From CAYVKM01 sp964452045 (GTDB lineage Bacteria > Calditrichota > Calditrichia > RBG-13-44-9): a stretch of DNA of 33,123 bases. The DNA is taken from NCBI GenBank assembly GCA_964452045.1, contig CAYVKM010000038.1, positions 1 to 33,123 of the forward strand. Direction: 5' to 3'. Numbering within the stretch: the first letter of the stretch is position 1; every line of letters starts with the position of its first letter. The notes beneath the pieces were generated by a model, which saw nothing but the letters and a program-made list of their open reading frames with translations, had not been told where the DNA came from and searched no databases. The translations under genes and the position numbers were made by a program. Of the stretch, positions 1 through 9,167 are shown piece by piece.

Positions 1-250
1 AAATGAAAAATTATACCATGACAATATTTAAATTTTTTGTAAAATTATCGATGTGTGAATTCAATCATACTCAAAATCCAAAAATAATGCGGAGATTTAG
101 TTAATAAATACAGGAAAATTATTTATGTTTGATGAATGGTATAAATTTTCATTAGCAAGAATTACAAAATTAGAATTTATTTTAATCATTAGGAGTTTTC
201 CCAGATTAGGAGAATCTTTTACAAGAATATTATTCTAATTAATTGATTTA
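1..250. other. AT-rich intergenic region with one distant inverted repeat
   Basis: This stretch lies downstream of the subtilisin-like gene. It is very AT-rich and I see no convincing gene in it. The only structure is an imperfect inverted repeat: AAAAATTATACCA at 6-18 and TGGTATAAATTTT at 137-149, matching at 12 of 13 positions but 118 bases apart. No GC-rich hairpin with a T tract follows the protease stop codon, so I cannot place a terminator here. Confidence 0.5.
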
Positions 251-2908
251 TTATTTCAGTAATAACATTTTTCTGATTTGTTGTATATCACCGGTTATTA
301 ATCGGTAATAATATACTCCGGCTGAAACCTTCTGTCCATTATCATTTTTTCCATCCCAGATTACCTCGTGAATACCGATGCTATAATCCTGGTTTAACAA
401 AGATCGTACTTTTTGCCCAATATTATTGAAAATATCCAATTTGACGAGATCGTTTTTTGGAATGACAAAGCTAATCTTTGTCGTCGGGTTAAAGGGATTT
501 GGATAATTGGGATACAAAGTTAGATGGCTATAAATCGATAAATTTCTTTCATCTTCGATATCGGTAACTGGATCCAGCCAGTTTAGCACACGCTGCAACA
601 CGGCTTCTCGTTGCGCAGGTCCCTGGTCGTTTATTCCTTCCCATCCGAAAGCGAAATAAACCAGGCGATAGTCTCCGGAATAATAAATTGCAGCCTGATT
701 GGTTTGGTTTGCCTCTTCATAAAGGATAGCAGGTTGAGCTTGAGAAATTGCCGTTATCACATCAGGACTATTTTGGTTGTTCGCGCCTCCGGAACCCAGG
801 ATGATAAAGACTTCTCCTGCTCCGATGGGATCGCCGGTTATTCCCTGTAGGGAATAATCACCGGAGCTATTTTGCACATAGGAGGAATGCAGGTAATCCT
901 CAAAAAATGTTTCTCCGTTTTGTTGTTCGACCAAATCGTATGCTATATTCTGTCCGGTGAGAAATAAACACCCGCTGTTGTCGAGGTAGTTTGCCAAAAA
1001 GGATTGTTCTGCAGCGGTCAACACATCCTGCTCTGCCTCGCCGGTGTACCAAATAATGATGGGATAGCTATTTTCGTTTGCACCGGGAATACCCTGAGCT
1101 TGCACATCCCACACATCATAGGACTTCTGCAAAATATCCATAGCATCAAGATAATATCCGATTTTGGATGATCCGCTTGGCACGTCATCGTTTACGATTA
1201 GAATATCCCGTTGACCGATCAGTAGTTTTAGAATTTTTTGATACTGATATCCTCCATCGGCTGTGACATTAATCCTCAGCACGGCGGTTGCAATACTAGT
1301 ATCCATACCTATTGTTACGGCAAAAGGATCAGCATTATTGCTTGCTATGCTTCCCAATGGCATATTTCCGAAAAGCGCTAAACCATCCGAGACTGTGACA
1401 ATCGGATTTAAACTTGTAATTGTGGCGGCAACATTAGTAACGGCATCATAAGTATTTTTGAGGGTCAAAATGAGTTCGGCATCCTCGCCATAATCCAGGC
1501 GGCTATTGTTGTTACCATTTGCAGAATCGAGAATGGAAACTGACGTTACCCGTATCACTTTGTCTAGAGTCTTATAAGCGTTCACCCTACCGGCGCCCAA
1601 CTGTCCGGCATACTGGGGATTCAGAGTGTCAATATTATCGCAACTGTTTAGTATCCGATCGATTACCTGTGTGTTGCTGTATTGAGGAAACATTGCTGAG
1701 GTTAACCCCGCTAATCCCGCCGTAATTGGCGTGCTCATAGAGGTACCGCCCTGATTGCCATAACCGCCCCCAACAATTGTTGACAGGATAGCGACCCCGG
1801 GAGCACATAAGTCAACCCAATTACCATAATTGGAAAAATCAGCTTTGTGATCCTGCGCATCGGTTGCAGCCACAGCGAGGACATTATTATAATTTGCCGG
1901 ATATTGGGGAGTGTTATTGTTATCGTTGCCTGCCGCCGCAACACAAATTACGCCCAGGTTGTGGGCATAATTAATTGCAGTTTGTTCTGTTGTTGATGGG
2001 CTACTGCCACCGTAGCTCATGCTAATTACCCTTGCACCGCTATTGGCGGCGTAATAGATCCCCTCGATGCTGTAATAGATGTACCCGAAACCGTTGCTGG
2101 CAGTCATACCGGCTCGGATGCACATAATGTGGGAGCTTCCACCCACCGAAGCAATGCCTAATCCATTATCTGTTACAGCTGCGGCATCTCCGGCACAGTG
2201 GGTTCCGTGTCCGCCGAAATCCATCGGATCGTTATCCGCCAGCGAATCATCTTCTCCCGGATATCCCTGCCCGGGCAAATGAACAAAATCCCATCCAATT
2301 ACATCGTCTACAAAACCGTTCCCATCATTGTCGATACTGTCAATATCACCCGGTGATAAAAAACCATCCCCATCCAAATCTTCTAAACTATTAACCCATA
2401 TATCTGCATTTAAATCCTCATGAAGATAGTTAACACCGCCGTCAATAATTGCAATAGCAATATTGCTATCACCTGTATGGATTCCGCGCGCAGAATCAAT
2501 CTGCAGCAGCTGAAGATGATACTGGGAAAACCACAGCGGATCATTGGGTATTTCAAACATTCGCCTAATAGGAATTCGTTCTGCGTAAACCACATATGAA
2601 CTTGCGGATAAGCGCTGAATTGTTTCGTCTAGATCTTCAGCATTGCTTACTTTAATACGGTAAATTTTCTCCATACCGGATAAACGATTTTCCAATTTTG
2701 GTTTCGGAAAAACGGGGTGAATTTCAATAATTGGTGTTGCTGAAAAGAACGTGGATAGATTAGGCTCTAATTGAAACTGACCTTTTGAATCTACATCCAG
2801 CTCATTTTTAAACTGGATGAAGATTTCATTAGGAATAAAGAGATCTGTGGCTTGTGCAAATCCACTAAAAATAAAAATTGTTAAAACAAATAAAATAATT
2901 CTATGCAT
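251..2908 (-). CDS. Secreted subtilisin-like (S8) serine protease with type IX sorting domain
   Basis: This 885-residue protein should be an extracellular or surface protease exported by Sec and then by type IX secretion. It has a signal peptide (residues 1-20), a propeptide-like segment (about 25-115), and an S8 catalytic domain (about 130-445). The catalytic triad is Asp156 (IIDGG), His234 (GGHGTHCAG) and Ser390 (GTSMSTP), with oxyanion Asn328 (AAGND). An acidic run at 178-202, with repeated DxDGDG/DNDGNG spacing, looks like a calcium-binding loop inserted between Asp and His. After the protease come a beta-sandwich segment (about 450-560) and an alpha/beta segment (about 565-770) resembling the glutamine-amidotransferase-like domains of secreted proteins. 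The sorting domain (about 800-885) begins NYPNPFNP and ends KMLLLK. The start is ATG without a good ribosome site. It lies 35 bases behind the neighbouring laminin-G-like gene, so the two are probably co-transcribed. The substrate is unknown. Confidence 0.93.
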   Translation of the reverse strand: MHRIILFVLTIFIFSGFAQATDLFIPNEIFIQFKNELDVDSKGQFQLEPNLSTFFSATPIIEIHPVFPKPKLENRLSGMEKIYRIKVSNAEDLDETIQRLSASSYVVYAERIPIRRMFEIPNDPLWFSQYHLQLLQIDSARGIHTGDSNIAIAIIDGGVNYLHEDLNADIWVNSLEDLDGDGFLSPGDIDSIDNDGNGFVDDVIGWDFVHLPGQGYPGEDDSLADNDPMDFGGHGTHCAGDAAAVTDNGLGIASVGGSSHIMCIRAGMTASNGFGYIYYSIEGIYYAANSGARVISMSYGGSSPSTTEQTAINYAHNLGVICVAAAGNDNNNTPQYPANYNNVLAVAATDAQDHKADFSNYGNWVDLCAPGVAILSTIVGGGYGNQGGTSMSTPITAGLAGLTSAMFPQYSNTQVIDRILNSCDNIDTLNPQYAGQLGAGRVNAYKTLDKVIRVTSVSILDSANGNNNSRLDYGEDAELILTLKNTYDAVTNVAATITSLNPIVTVSDGLALFGNMPLGSIASNNADPFAVTIGMDTSIATAVLRINVTADGGYQYQKILKLLIGQRDILIVNDDVPSGSSKIGYYLDAMDILQKSYDVWDVQAQGIPGANENSYPIIIWYTGEAEQDVLTAAEQSFLANYLDNSGCLFLTGQNIAYDLVEQQNGETFFEDYLHSSYVQNSSGDYSLQGITGDPIGAGEVFIILGSGGANNQNSPDVITAISQAQPAILYEEANQTNQAAIYYSGDYRLVYFAFGWEGINDQGPAQREAVLQRVLNWLDPVTDIEDERNLSIYSHLTLYPNYPNPFNPTTKISFVIPKNDLVKLDIFNNIGQKVRSLLNQDYSIGIHEVIWDGKNDNGQKVSAGVYYYRLITGDIQQIRKMLLLK

Positions 2909-2943
2909 AATCAGGCATTCAATCTAATCTCAATGACTGGCTG

Positions 2944-3942
2944 CTACTTAATCAACAGCATTTTATTAGAAGTCTGAAAGCTTCCGGCTTGAATTTCATA
3001 ATAATAAACACCAGCGGGTGCTTCTTGACCGAACTCATCAAGGCCATCCCATTGAATCCGATGATTTCCGGCAGTAAATTCTCTGTTTGTTAAACTCCTG
3101 ATTTTTTGCCCAAGGTTGTTATAAATGTTTAATTGAACCCGTTCAGTAATAGGTAAATCAAAACTGATAGTGGTATTTGGGTTAAAAGGATTTGGATAAT
3201 TTTGATGCAGTTCATATCCTGAAAAAAATCCTAGTTGAGGATCTTTGATTCCAGTAGTTGCAGTTATTACATAAATATCGTCGATATAAAGATAAGCTGG
3301 GAAAACAGCAAAGTCCCATACGTAAGCGCCTATCCAACCATTGCTAAAAGTGTTGTCAGTATACGGGCAGCCCGGCAGTTCCTGGTCATCATAATAGAAC
3401 CAGAATTGATTTCCAACCGCTTCTATCGCCAGGTGATGCCATCCGTCGGTGGTTGGAATGCCCCCGGGTATGTCGGCGGCGAGCCACTGATGGATAGTTG
3501 TTGGAGAGGCTTCGACGCGTGCACGAAAACGCAATCCCTGGTCGGTAAGACCTTGCTTAAACCTGGTTAAAAACTGATAGCCGCTGCCGTTGCCTAAAGA
3601 ATCCAATCTGAACTCAATCCCGTAGTAGGTTGCCGCAGTTGAAGGGTCGACGGGAACATAAACCCATGCCTCAAGCCGAAAATTTGTCCAGGTCGGATTA
3701 CCGGAAAAAGCCGAACCTACCCCTCCCCCGGAAAGATCATTGCCAAGCTTGCCCACCCAGGAATCTCCACTGGGATTACCGGACATAAATTCCACTTCCA
3801 TATTATTACCGTTCCATTCCGGATACCAGGTATTCTGTAAAGACCCGTTTGCAAAAGTTTCGGTGTAAAGAGTGTCTTGAGCATTTGTAGCAAATAATAC
3901 ACCCGATAATATTAAGAAAACTATTGTAGTACATCTTCTCAT
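2944..3942 (-). CDS. Secreted laminin-G/jelly-roll-like protein with type IX sorting domain
   Basis: This 332-residue protein has an N-terminal signal peptide (about 1-21, ending NAQ). A beta-rich central domain (about 25-230) carries phrases such as FRLEAWVYVP, GWHHLAIEAVGNQFWFYYDDQ and GWIGAYVWD, which are typical of concanavalin-like jelly rolls (laminin-G or DUF1080-like). The C-terminal type IX sorting domain (about 245-332) begins NYPNPFNP and ends KMLLIK. No catalytic residues can be assigned, so a carbohydrate-binding or adhesive role is only an inference. The start at ATG 3942 is supported by AAGGAG six bases upstream. It precedes the S8 protease by 35 bases on the same strand and shares nearly the same sorting domain with it, which suggests one operon of secreted proteins. 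Confidence 0.85.
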   Translation of the reverse strand: MRRCTTIVFLILSGVLFATNAQDTLYTETFANGSLQNTWYPEWNGNNMEVEFMSGNPSGDSWVGKLGNDLSGGGVGSAFSGNPTWTNFRLEAWVYVPVDPSTAATYYGIEFRLDSLGNGSGYQFLTRFKQGLTDQGLRFRARVEASPTTIHQWLAADIPGGIPTTDGWHHLAIEAVGNQFWFYYDDQELPGCPYTDNTFSNGWIGAYVWDFAVFPAYLYIDDIYVITATTGIKDPQLGFFSGYELHQNYPNPFNPNTTISFDLPITERVQLNIYNNLGQKIRSLTNREFTAGNHRIQWDGLDEFGQEAPAGVYYYEIQAGSFQTSNKMLLIK

Positions 3943-4173
3943 AGTATGCTCCTTCTTTTGTAAACGATTAATTGATTTAAGTTATAGAAAATAAGGAAAA
4001 AGTATTGTAAAAAAAAAGTATTATTTATTAGATAAGCATTTTTGAAAATAAAAATATTATGTGGTTTATGGTTTATTTTCACCTTGAATTAATTATACTA
4101 TTAATTTATAAGATTATACTTCCCATCAGCCTGATTAAAGCATTTTACTTGATTTTATAGTTAATGTTTCTCC

Positions 4174-4202
4174 TTGATTTTTTTTGTTTTAAAACGTATA
4201 CT
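4174..4202 (+). promoter_or_regulatory. Candidate sigma-70-type promoter for the carbonic anhydrase-like gene
   Basis: TTGATT (4174-4179) and TATACT (4197-4202) are separated by exactly 17 bases. They match four of six and five of six consensus positions. Transcription would start near 4209, leaving a leader of about 30 bases before the ATG at 4239. The spacer contains a perfect 10-bp palindrome, GTTTTAAAAC (4186-4195), which could be chance or an operator. Confidence 0.42.
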
Positions 4203-4238
4203 ATTGCATGTTTTTTGAAGCAAACTTCCGGGTAAAAG

Positions 4239-4751
4239 ATGGCTCATATCCTGAAGGATGAGATTGATATTCACCCCTCGGCTTATATTGCCCCATCCGT
4301 TCGCGTTTATGGTAAGGTGAAAATAGGACCTTTTGCCAGTATTTGGGACGGAGTAGTGATCCGGGGTGATATGGCCCCGATCGAAATCGGAGAGGGAACC
4401 AGTATTCAGGAAAATGCGGTTGTGCATGTGGATACGGATGTGCCGACCAAAATAGGGAATTATGTGACGGTAGGACATGGCGCTGTGATTCATGGGGCGA
4501 CGGTAGGAGATCATTGCATCATCGCCATCAGATCGGTGGTATTAAATAATGCGGTGGTAGGGGATTTTTCCATAATTGGGGCCGGGGCCATCGTAATGGA
4601 AGGCCATGTAATTCCGCCAAATTCGGTGGTTTTGGGTGTCCCGGGAAAGGTGGTTAAAACCATCACCGAACAGATGAAAAAGGATATCGAGTTAAATGCA
4701 AATGTATATGTGGAATTGGGAAAGGCTTATAAAAAACGGAAGCTCAAATGA
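4239..4751 (+). CDS. Gamma-class carbonic anhydrase-like left-handed beta-helix protein
   Basis: This 170-residue protein is a left-handed beta-helix of hexapeptide repeats, of the YrdA/PaaY/CaiE gamma-carbonic anhydrase family, whose trimers can hydrate carbon dioxide at a zinc or iron site between subunits. The three metal-ligand histidines are present with family spacing (His63, His80, His85). So are the supporting residues Arg42 and Asp44 (RGD) and Gln57. Length is normal for the short family members, which lack the acidic loop of archaeal Cam, so carbonic anhydrase activity is plausible but not assured. One oddity is that the usual I-G-M-G turn after DHC reads IAIR (residues 95-98). The ribosome site before ATG 4239 is weak. 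The gene lies 28 bases before the hybrid kinase on the same strand. Confidence 0.9.
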   Translation: MAHILKDEIDIHPSAYIAPSVRVYGKVKIGPFASIWDGVVIRGDMAPIEIGEGTSIQENAVVHVDTDVPTKIGNYVTVGHGAVIHGATVGDHCIIAIRSVVLNNAVVGDFSIIGAGAIVMEGHVIPPNSVVLGVPGKVVKTITEQMKKDIELNANVYVELGKAYKKRKLK

Positions 4752-4779
4752 GCAAGATGCCGGACAAAATAGATAGTCA

Positions 4780-6999
4780 ATGAAATCTGATCGAAATTAT
4801 TCTTCATTAAATGTGTTATTGGATAATATTGAGGGTACCAATCTCCTTTTAGAATATTATTCTGATTTCACAAAACGAATTTTTGAATCCCGCGATTTTA
4901 AGGCGGTTATTGCCGTTCTGTACGAAGAATTACGTAAAATATATATCAAGCAGCAGATTGAATACCTGCTCTGGCACCCCAATAGCAAACTGGTAAAACT
5001 GACCTACCATAACAGATTGAACAAAGTTACTCCGGCGGAAGAGTTTACTGAGTCGAATACCCTCTATCATTACGTTCTGGAGCAAAAACAGATCGTGCTG
5101 ACCAATAACTATCATCAGTTTTGCAACAATCTCGGGGTTCAGGATCGGGGTTTAAAAGCAAGTTCCTGGCTGGCTTTACCTATGATCGTTAAGGGAAAGG
5201 TACTGGGAATGCTGGTCGTGTGGGATTCCAATCCGGAGCATTATTTCCGCCTGCAGGATAAACAGTTTCTGGCCACAATAACCAATATCGCTGGTTTCGC
5301 ACTGGAAAATATTTATTTGTATGATTACATCGTTGAAAAGAGTGATTCCTTCCGGTTAATCGAAGGCAATGGGGCCGATCGGAAACCAAGGAAGGAATTG
5401 AAAAATCCCATTCAACAGTTACTCTTTTCCGCCTGTCAAGCAGTGAAGTCCCAGTATTCATCTCTATTCCTTAGGCCTCAAAACATTGAGCGCTGGCGGC
5501 TTTCCGAGGAATATTATGATAATGAAGAGTACAACAATTTGTCCCTGGAGATTTTAAAATATCTGATCTACCTCAAAGAGGAGACCCTGCAAAGTTCAGG
5601 CTACTTTTTATATCATAAGGATTATCCGGATCATCCGTTAAAACCGGTACTACAGGAGTTAAGTATCAAATACAATCTTGGTTCATTTTTGATCTTTCCC
5701 TTTAAAATTTCCCATCTCTACTATGGAGTGTGGATTCTTCCCTTCCGAAATGTGGAAAAACCGCCCAATCCAGATGAACTTGAATTTTTAAAAAATCATT
5801 TTGTTCTGATCACTCAATTAATTGAAAAAAGAGTATTGGAAGAACATAAAGATAAATATGAATCGTATATACAGCATTTGGAAAAAATGAAGGTCGTGGG
5901 TGAACTTGCCAGTGGTTCGGCCCATCATTTAAACAATATTTTGAGCGTTATCCTGGGGCGTTCCCAGATTCTCCAGAAAAAACTGGAAGGTTCGCCCTAC
6001 AGCCGAGATTTGAAACTTATTGAGCAGGCTGCCGAAGATGGCGCCAAAGCAGTTCAACGCCTGCAAAGTGTTAAAGTCAAGAGTGAACCGATAAGCAAAG
6101 CAAAGCCCTTACAGATTAATGAGTTGTTACAGGAAGTGGTGGAAATTGCCCGACCCAGATTTGAGCGGGAAGCGCAATCTTCCGGTATCGTGTACGACTT
6201 ACAATTAATGTTAGGAGAGATCGAGCAGGTGAAGGGCGATCCGGCCGCTTTACGGGAAGTCTTCCTAAATCTGCTGAATAATGGTTTGGATGCCATGCCC
6301 AGGGGCGGAAAATTAACAATTCAAACCACCCAAAAAGAGGAAAAAATATTAGTCTTTTTCAGCGATACCGGTATTGGTATTGAAGAACAAATCCGGGAAA
6401 AAATATTTGAACCATTCTTTTCCACCAAAGGGGAGAAGGGGAATGGTTTGGGTTTGAGCATTGGGGTTGAAATTATCGACCGGCACAGCGGGAGGATTTA
6501 CGTGGATTCAATCCCCAACAAGGGCTCCATATTTATGGTTGAGCTGCCGGCAGTAAAAGAAGAGCCGATTAAAAAAGATGAAAAGTCGGGGATAGGGGAG
6601 GATATATCCTGCCACGTGCTTTTGGTGGATGATGAAAATGTAGTGCGGGAAACATTAGGTGAGATGCTGGAAGATGAAGGATGCCAGGTGACCATGGCCA
6701 GCAACACAGAAGAAGCCTATCTCAAATTTCAAAAATTCGGATGTGATGTGGTTCTGACCGATTTAAGTATGCCCGGGGCTAACGGTCTGGAATTGGCCAA
6801 ACGGATTAAATCTGTCAGACAGGATGTCCCGGTTATTCTTATTACCGGCTGGAATCAGGTAGACCGGAAAATTCTTGAGGAAGGAAATCTGATTTCCGGT
6901 GTCATTGAAAAACCGTTCAATATGAAGCAAATCAAAAAACAATTTACTACGGTTCTGAAACGAAATGGTAAATTCAGCAAATCACCGTTAAGCATTTAG
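4780..6999 (+). CDS. Soluble GAF-domain hybrid histidine kinase with C-terminal receiver
   Basis: This 739-residue signalling protein has no membrane segment, so it should sense an internal signal. A GAF domain lies at about 25-180 (for example ASSWLALPMIVKGKVLGMLVVWD). A second, divergent GAF-like region lies at about 205-350, followed by a helical linker. The dimerisation/phosphotransfer helix contains VGELASGSAHHLNNIL with phospho-acceptor His382. The ATPase domain spans about 445-590, with N box NLLNNGLDAM, SDTGIGI, and GNGLGLSI. A receiver domain (610-725) has acidic residues Asp617/618, phospho-acceptor Asp661, Thr689 and Lys711. The receiver has no output domain, so phosphate must pass to a partner that is not in this window. 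The residue after the catalytic histidine is His383 rather than the usual Glu or Asp. There is no clear ribosome site, so translation may be coupled to the upstream gene. Confidence 0.93.
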   Translation: MKSDRNYSSLNVLLDNIEGTNLLLEYYSDFTKRIFESRDFKAVIAVLYEELRKIYIKQQIEYLLWHPNSKLVKLTYHNRLNKVTPAEEFTESNTLYHYVLEQKQIVLTNNYHQFCNNLGVQDRGLKASSWLALPMIVKGKVLGMLVVWDSNPEHYFRLQDKQFLATITNIAGFALENIYLYDYIVEKSDSFRLIEGNGADRKPRKELKNPIQQLLFSACQAVKSQYSSLFLRPQNIERWRLSEEYYDNEEYNNLSLEILKYLIYLKEETLQSSGYFLYHKDYPDHPLKPVLQELSIKYNLGSFLIFPFKISHLYYGVWILPFRNVEKPPNPDELEFLKNHFVLITQLIEKRVLEEHKDKYESYIQHLEKMKVVGELASGSAHHLNNILSVILGRSQILQKKLEGSPYSRDLKLIEQAAEDGAKAVQRLQSVKVKSEPISKAKPLQINELLQEVVEIARPRFEREAQSSGIVYDLQLMLGEIEQVKGDPAALREVFLNLLNNGLDAMPRGGKLTIQTTQKEEKILVFFSDTGIGIEEQIREKIFEPFFSTKGEKGNGLGLSIGVEIIDRHSGRIYVDSIPNKGSIFMVELPAVKEEPIKKDEKSGIGEDISCHVLLVDDENVVRETLGEMLEDEGCQVTMASNTEEAYLKFQKFGCDVVLTDLSMPGANGLELAKRIKSVRQDVPVILITGWNQVDRKILEEGNLISGVIEKPFNMKQIKKQFTTVLKRNGKFSKSPLSI

Positions 7000-7096
7000 C
7001 CATGCACTGAAGTACCCATCTGTTATTATTTTAAGGTAAAATTCAAGAAATTAGTTGGAGAAATGTAAGGACTTCCGGAGAGGCGGGTTTTATGTT

Positions 7097-8890
7097 CTAC
7101 TCAAATGCCGAGATTTCCTGATCTTTATATTGCAACTGATACAAGCGGTAATATAATCCACGGTTTTTTAACAGACTCTGATGATCGCCTGTTTCATGGA
7201 TCCTACCATGGTGCATCACAATGATCTTATCCATATACTGGATGGTTGATAACCTATGGGCAATCACAATTGCGGTCCGGTTTTTCATCACGATCTTCAG
7301 TGCCTCCTGGATAAGGAACTCGGATTCACTATCGATATTCGATGTAGCCTCATCCAGGATAAGGATTTGGGGATCAAATACAATAGCCCTGGCCAGCGCC
7401 AGTAACTGTTTTTGCCCCAGGGACAAATTACTTCCCCGTTCCCGAATATGGGCGTTATAGCCGCCATGCAGCCGTTCAATAAAATGATGCGCATTTACCA
7501 TCTCGGCAGCTTCAATTACTTTATTTTCAGAAATTGCCGGATTCCCGAGGCGAATATTTTCCATTACATTACCGGAAAACAGAAAAACATCCTGCTGAAC
7601 CACAGCCATGTGGCTTCTCAGACTTTCCAGATTCCAGTTTCTGATGTCAACATCGTTGATTAAAATGTTTCCTTGCCGGATATCATAATACCGTCCCAGA
7701 AGCCGGGTGAGGCTGGTCTTGCCGGCACCGGTATGACCCACAAAACCGTACCGCTCTCCCACCGGGATGCTCAGGTTTATATCGTGCAGGACAAATTCTT
7801 CATCATAAGCAAAGGAAACATTTTTAAATTCGATAGCCCCTGAAATCCTGTCCGAATGGTAACCGGATTCCGGAGTGGTAATGGCGGGGTTAGTATCAAA
7901 TAGCTTAAAGATCCTTTCGGAAGCTGCAAAGGCAGACTGCAGGATGTTATATTTTTCCGATAGATCGCTGATGGGGCGGAAAAACATTTGGGCGTACTGG
8001 ATAAAAGCAACCAGGATACCAAAGGTCACCAGATTGCCCTGAATGTAAAATGCCCCGCGATAGATGATGATCGCCAGCGCCACCGCTCCGATTAACTCAA
8101 CTGCCGGGTAGAAGATGGCATAATAAAAGATAGTTTTGATATAGGCGGAAGTGTGGTTCCAGTTAATGGATTTAAAAGTATCGAAATTCTGTTTTTCCCG
8201 GTTATAGAGTTGAACAATATGCATTCCGGAAATATGTTCCTGCATATACGAATTGATCTTGGCCAGATAAAATCGGATCTGACTGTACGAATCCCTGACT
8301 TTTTTTCTGAACACGAAGGATATGATTACCAGCACCGGCACCACTGAGAGTGTCCACAGGGCAAGCTGAAAATGGATGGAAAGCATCATGATCACAATGC
8401 CGAGGATTAACAGGATATCCCCGAATATCATCACAATGCCCTGGGTAAATACTTCGTTCAATGATTCCACATCCGATGTCACCCTGGTCATCAATCGCCC
8501 GATCGGATTTTTATCAAAGAACTGCTGGTGGAGACCCTGAAGGTGGGAAAACAATTGCTGACGAAGATCGAGCATCACCTTTTGACCGAGGTACTGGGTG
8601 AGGATTATCTGGGCATATTTAAACAGAAAGTTACCCACCAGTACTCCCAGGTAAATAAATCCAATGGTGTATAGCCCCTGCATGTTACCGGGTAGGATAT
8701 ATCGGTCAATGGCCACTTTGGTCAAATAGGGACCAAGCAACTCCAGTCCCATGCCAAAAATAATGAGGATAACGGCCAGGAGAATAAGATACCAGTAAGG
8801 TTTTCCGAAGGCAAACAGCCGGCTCAGCAGCTCGCGGTCATATATTTTTTTGAGAACAACATCGTCCTCAACTCTTTTCGTTTCAGCCAT
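7097..8890 (-). CDS. ABC-type exporter half-transporter (fused permease and ATPase)
   Basis: This 597-residue protein has the layout of a type IV ABC exporter of the MsbA/LmrA/YheI group. A six-helix membrane domain lies at about 30-325, with the cytoplasmic motif GRLMTRVTSDVESL at 131-144. It is followed by an ATP-binding domain (about 350-590). Walker A is GHTGAGKT (385-392), Q loop Gln433, signature LSLGQ (489-493), Walker B ILILDE ending at catalytic Glu514, and the switch His is 545. It should work as a homodimer, or with a second half-transporter that is not in this window. All catalytic residues are intact. Substrates of such exporters (lipids, drugs, peptides) cannot be read from sequence. 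It ends facing the hybrid kinase gene 97 bases away. The ATG start is preceded by a weak AGG. Confidence 0.94.
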   Translation of the reverse strand: MAETKRVEDDVVLKKIYDRELLSRLFAFGKPYWYLILLAVILIIFGMGLELLGPYLTKVAIDRYILPGNMQGLYTIGFIYLGVLVGNFLFKYAQIILTQYLGQKVMLDLRQQLFSHLQGLHQQFFDKNPIGRLMTRVTSDVESLNEVFTQGIVMIFGDILLILGIVIMMLSIHFQLALWTLSVVPVLVIISFVFRKKVRDSYSQIRFYLAKINSYMQEHISGMHIVQLYNREKQNFDTFKSINWNHTSAYIKTIFYYAIFYPAVELIGAVALAIIIYRGAFYIQGNLVTFGILVAFIQYAQMFFRPISDLSEKYNILQSAFAASERIFKLFDTNPAITTPESGYHSDRISGAIEFKNVSFAYDEEFVLHDINLSIPVGERYGFVGHTGAGKTSLTRLLGRYYDIRQGNILINDVDIRNWNLESLRSHMAVVQQDVFLFSGNVMENIRLGNPAISENKVIEAAEMVNAHHFIERLHGGYNAHIRERGSNLSLGQKQLLALARAIVFDPQILILDEATSNIDSESEFLIQEALKIVMKNRTAIVIAHRLSTIQYMDKIIVMHHGRIHETGDHQSLLKNRGLYYRLYQLQYKDQEISAFE

Positions 8891-8965
8891 AAATACCTAA
8901 AAATTAGAACAAGATAAATTAACCTTGATACAATTTTCCCATTTATCCAGATACTTAGGGGCCAG

Positions 8966-9066
8966 TCATTGCGAGGAGTAAAACGACGAAGCAATCTTTT
9001 TTCACTGCACCTAACAAGAAGATTGCTTCCTGTCCGGCAGTCAGACGGGCGCTATGCTCGCAATGA
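8966..9066. repeat. Palindromic MITE-like intergenic repeat
   Basis: A roughly 101-bp nested inverted repeat. The outer arms are TCATTGCGAG (8966-8975) and CTCGCAATGA (9057-9066). The inner arms are GAAGCAATCTT (8988-8998) and AAGATTGCTTC (9019-9029). All four arms are perfect complements and could fold into a cruciform or RNA hairpin. The wording (CATTGCGAGGAG, ACGACGAAGCAATC) belongs to a well-known dispersed palindromic repeat seen in many unrelated bacteria. It sits between the ABC exporter and the SprT-like gene and encodes nothing. Only one copy is visible in this window. Confidence 0.85.
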
Positions 9067-9167
9067 AACCAAATTGAATATCTTAAGTAGTTAAACAAAA
9101 TCATGAATTAAGATTTATTTTATGGGATAACATTAATATCCTGAAAACTTTTTTAACCTAGAGTCCT

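Noticed and set aside
4..105. Short plus-strand open frame of 33 codons in the leftmost intergenic DNA
   Set aside because: It has no ribosome site, low-complexity composition and no recognisable motif.
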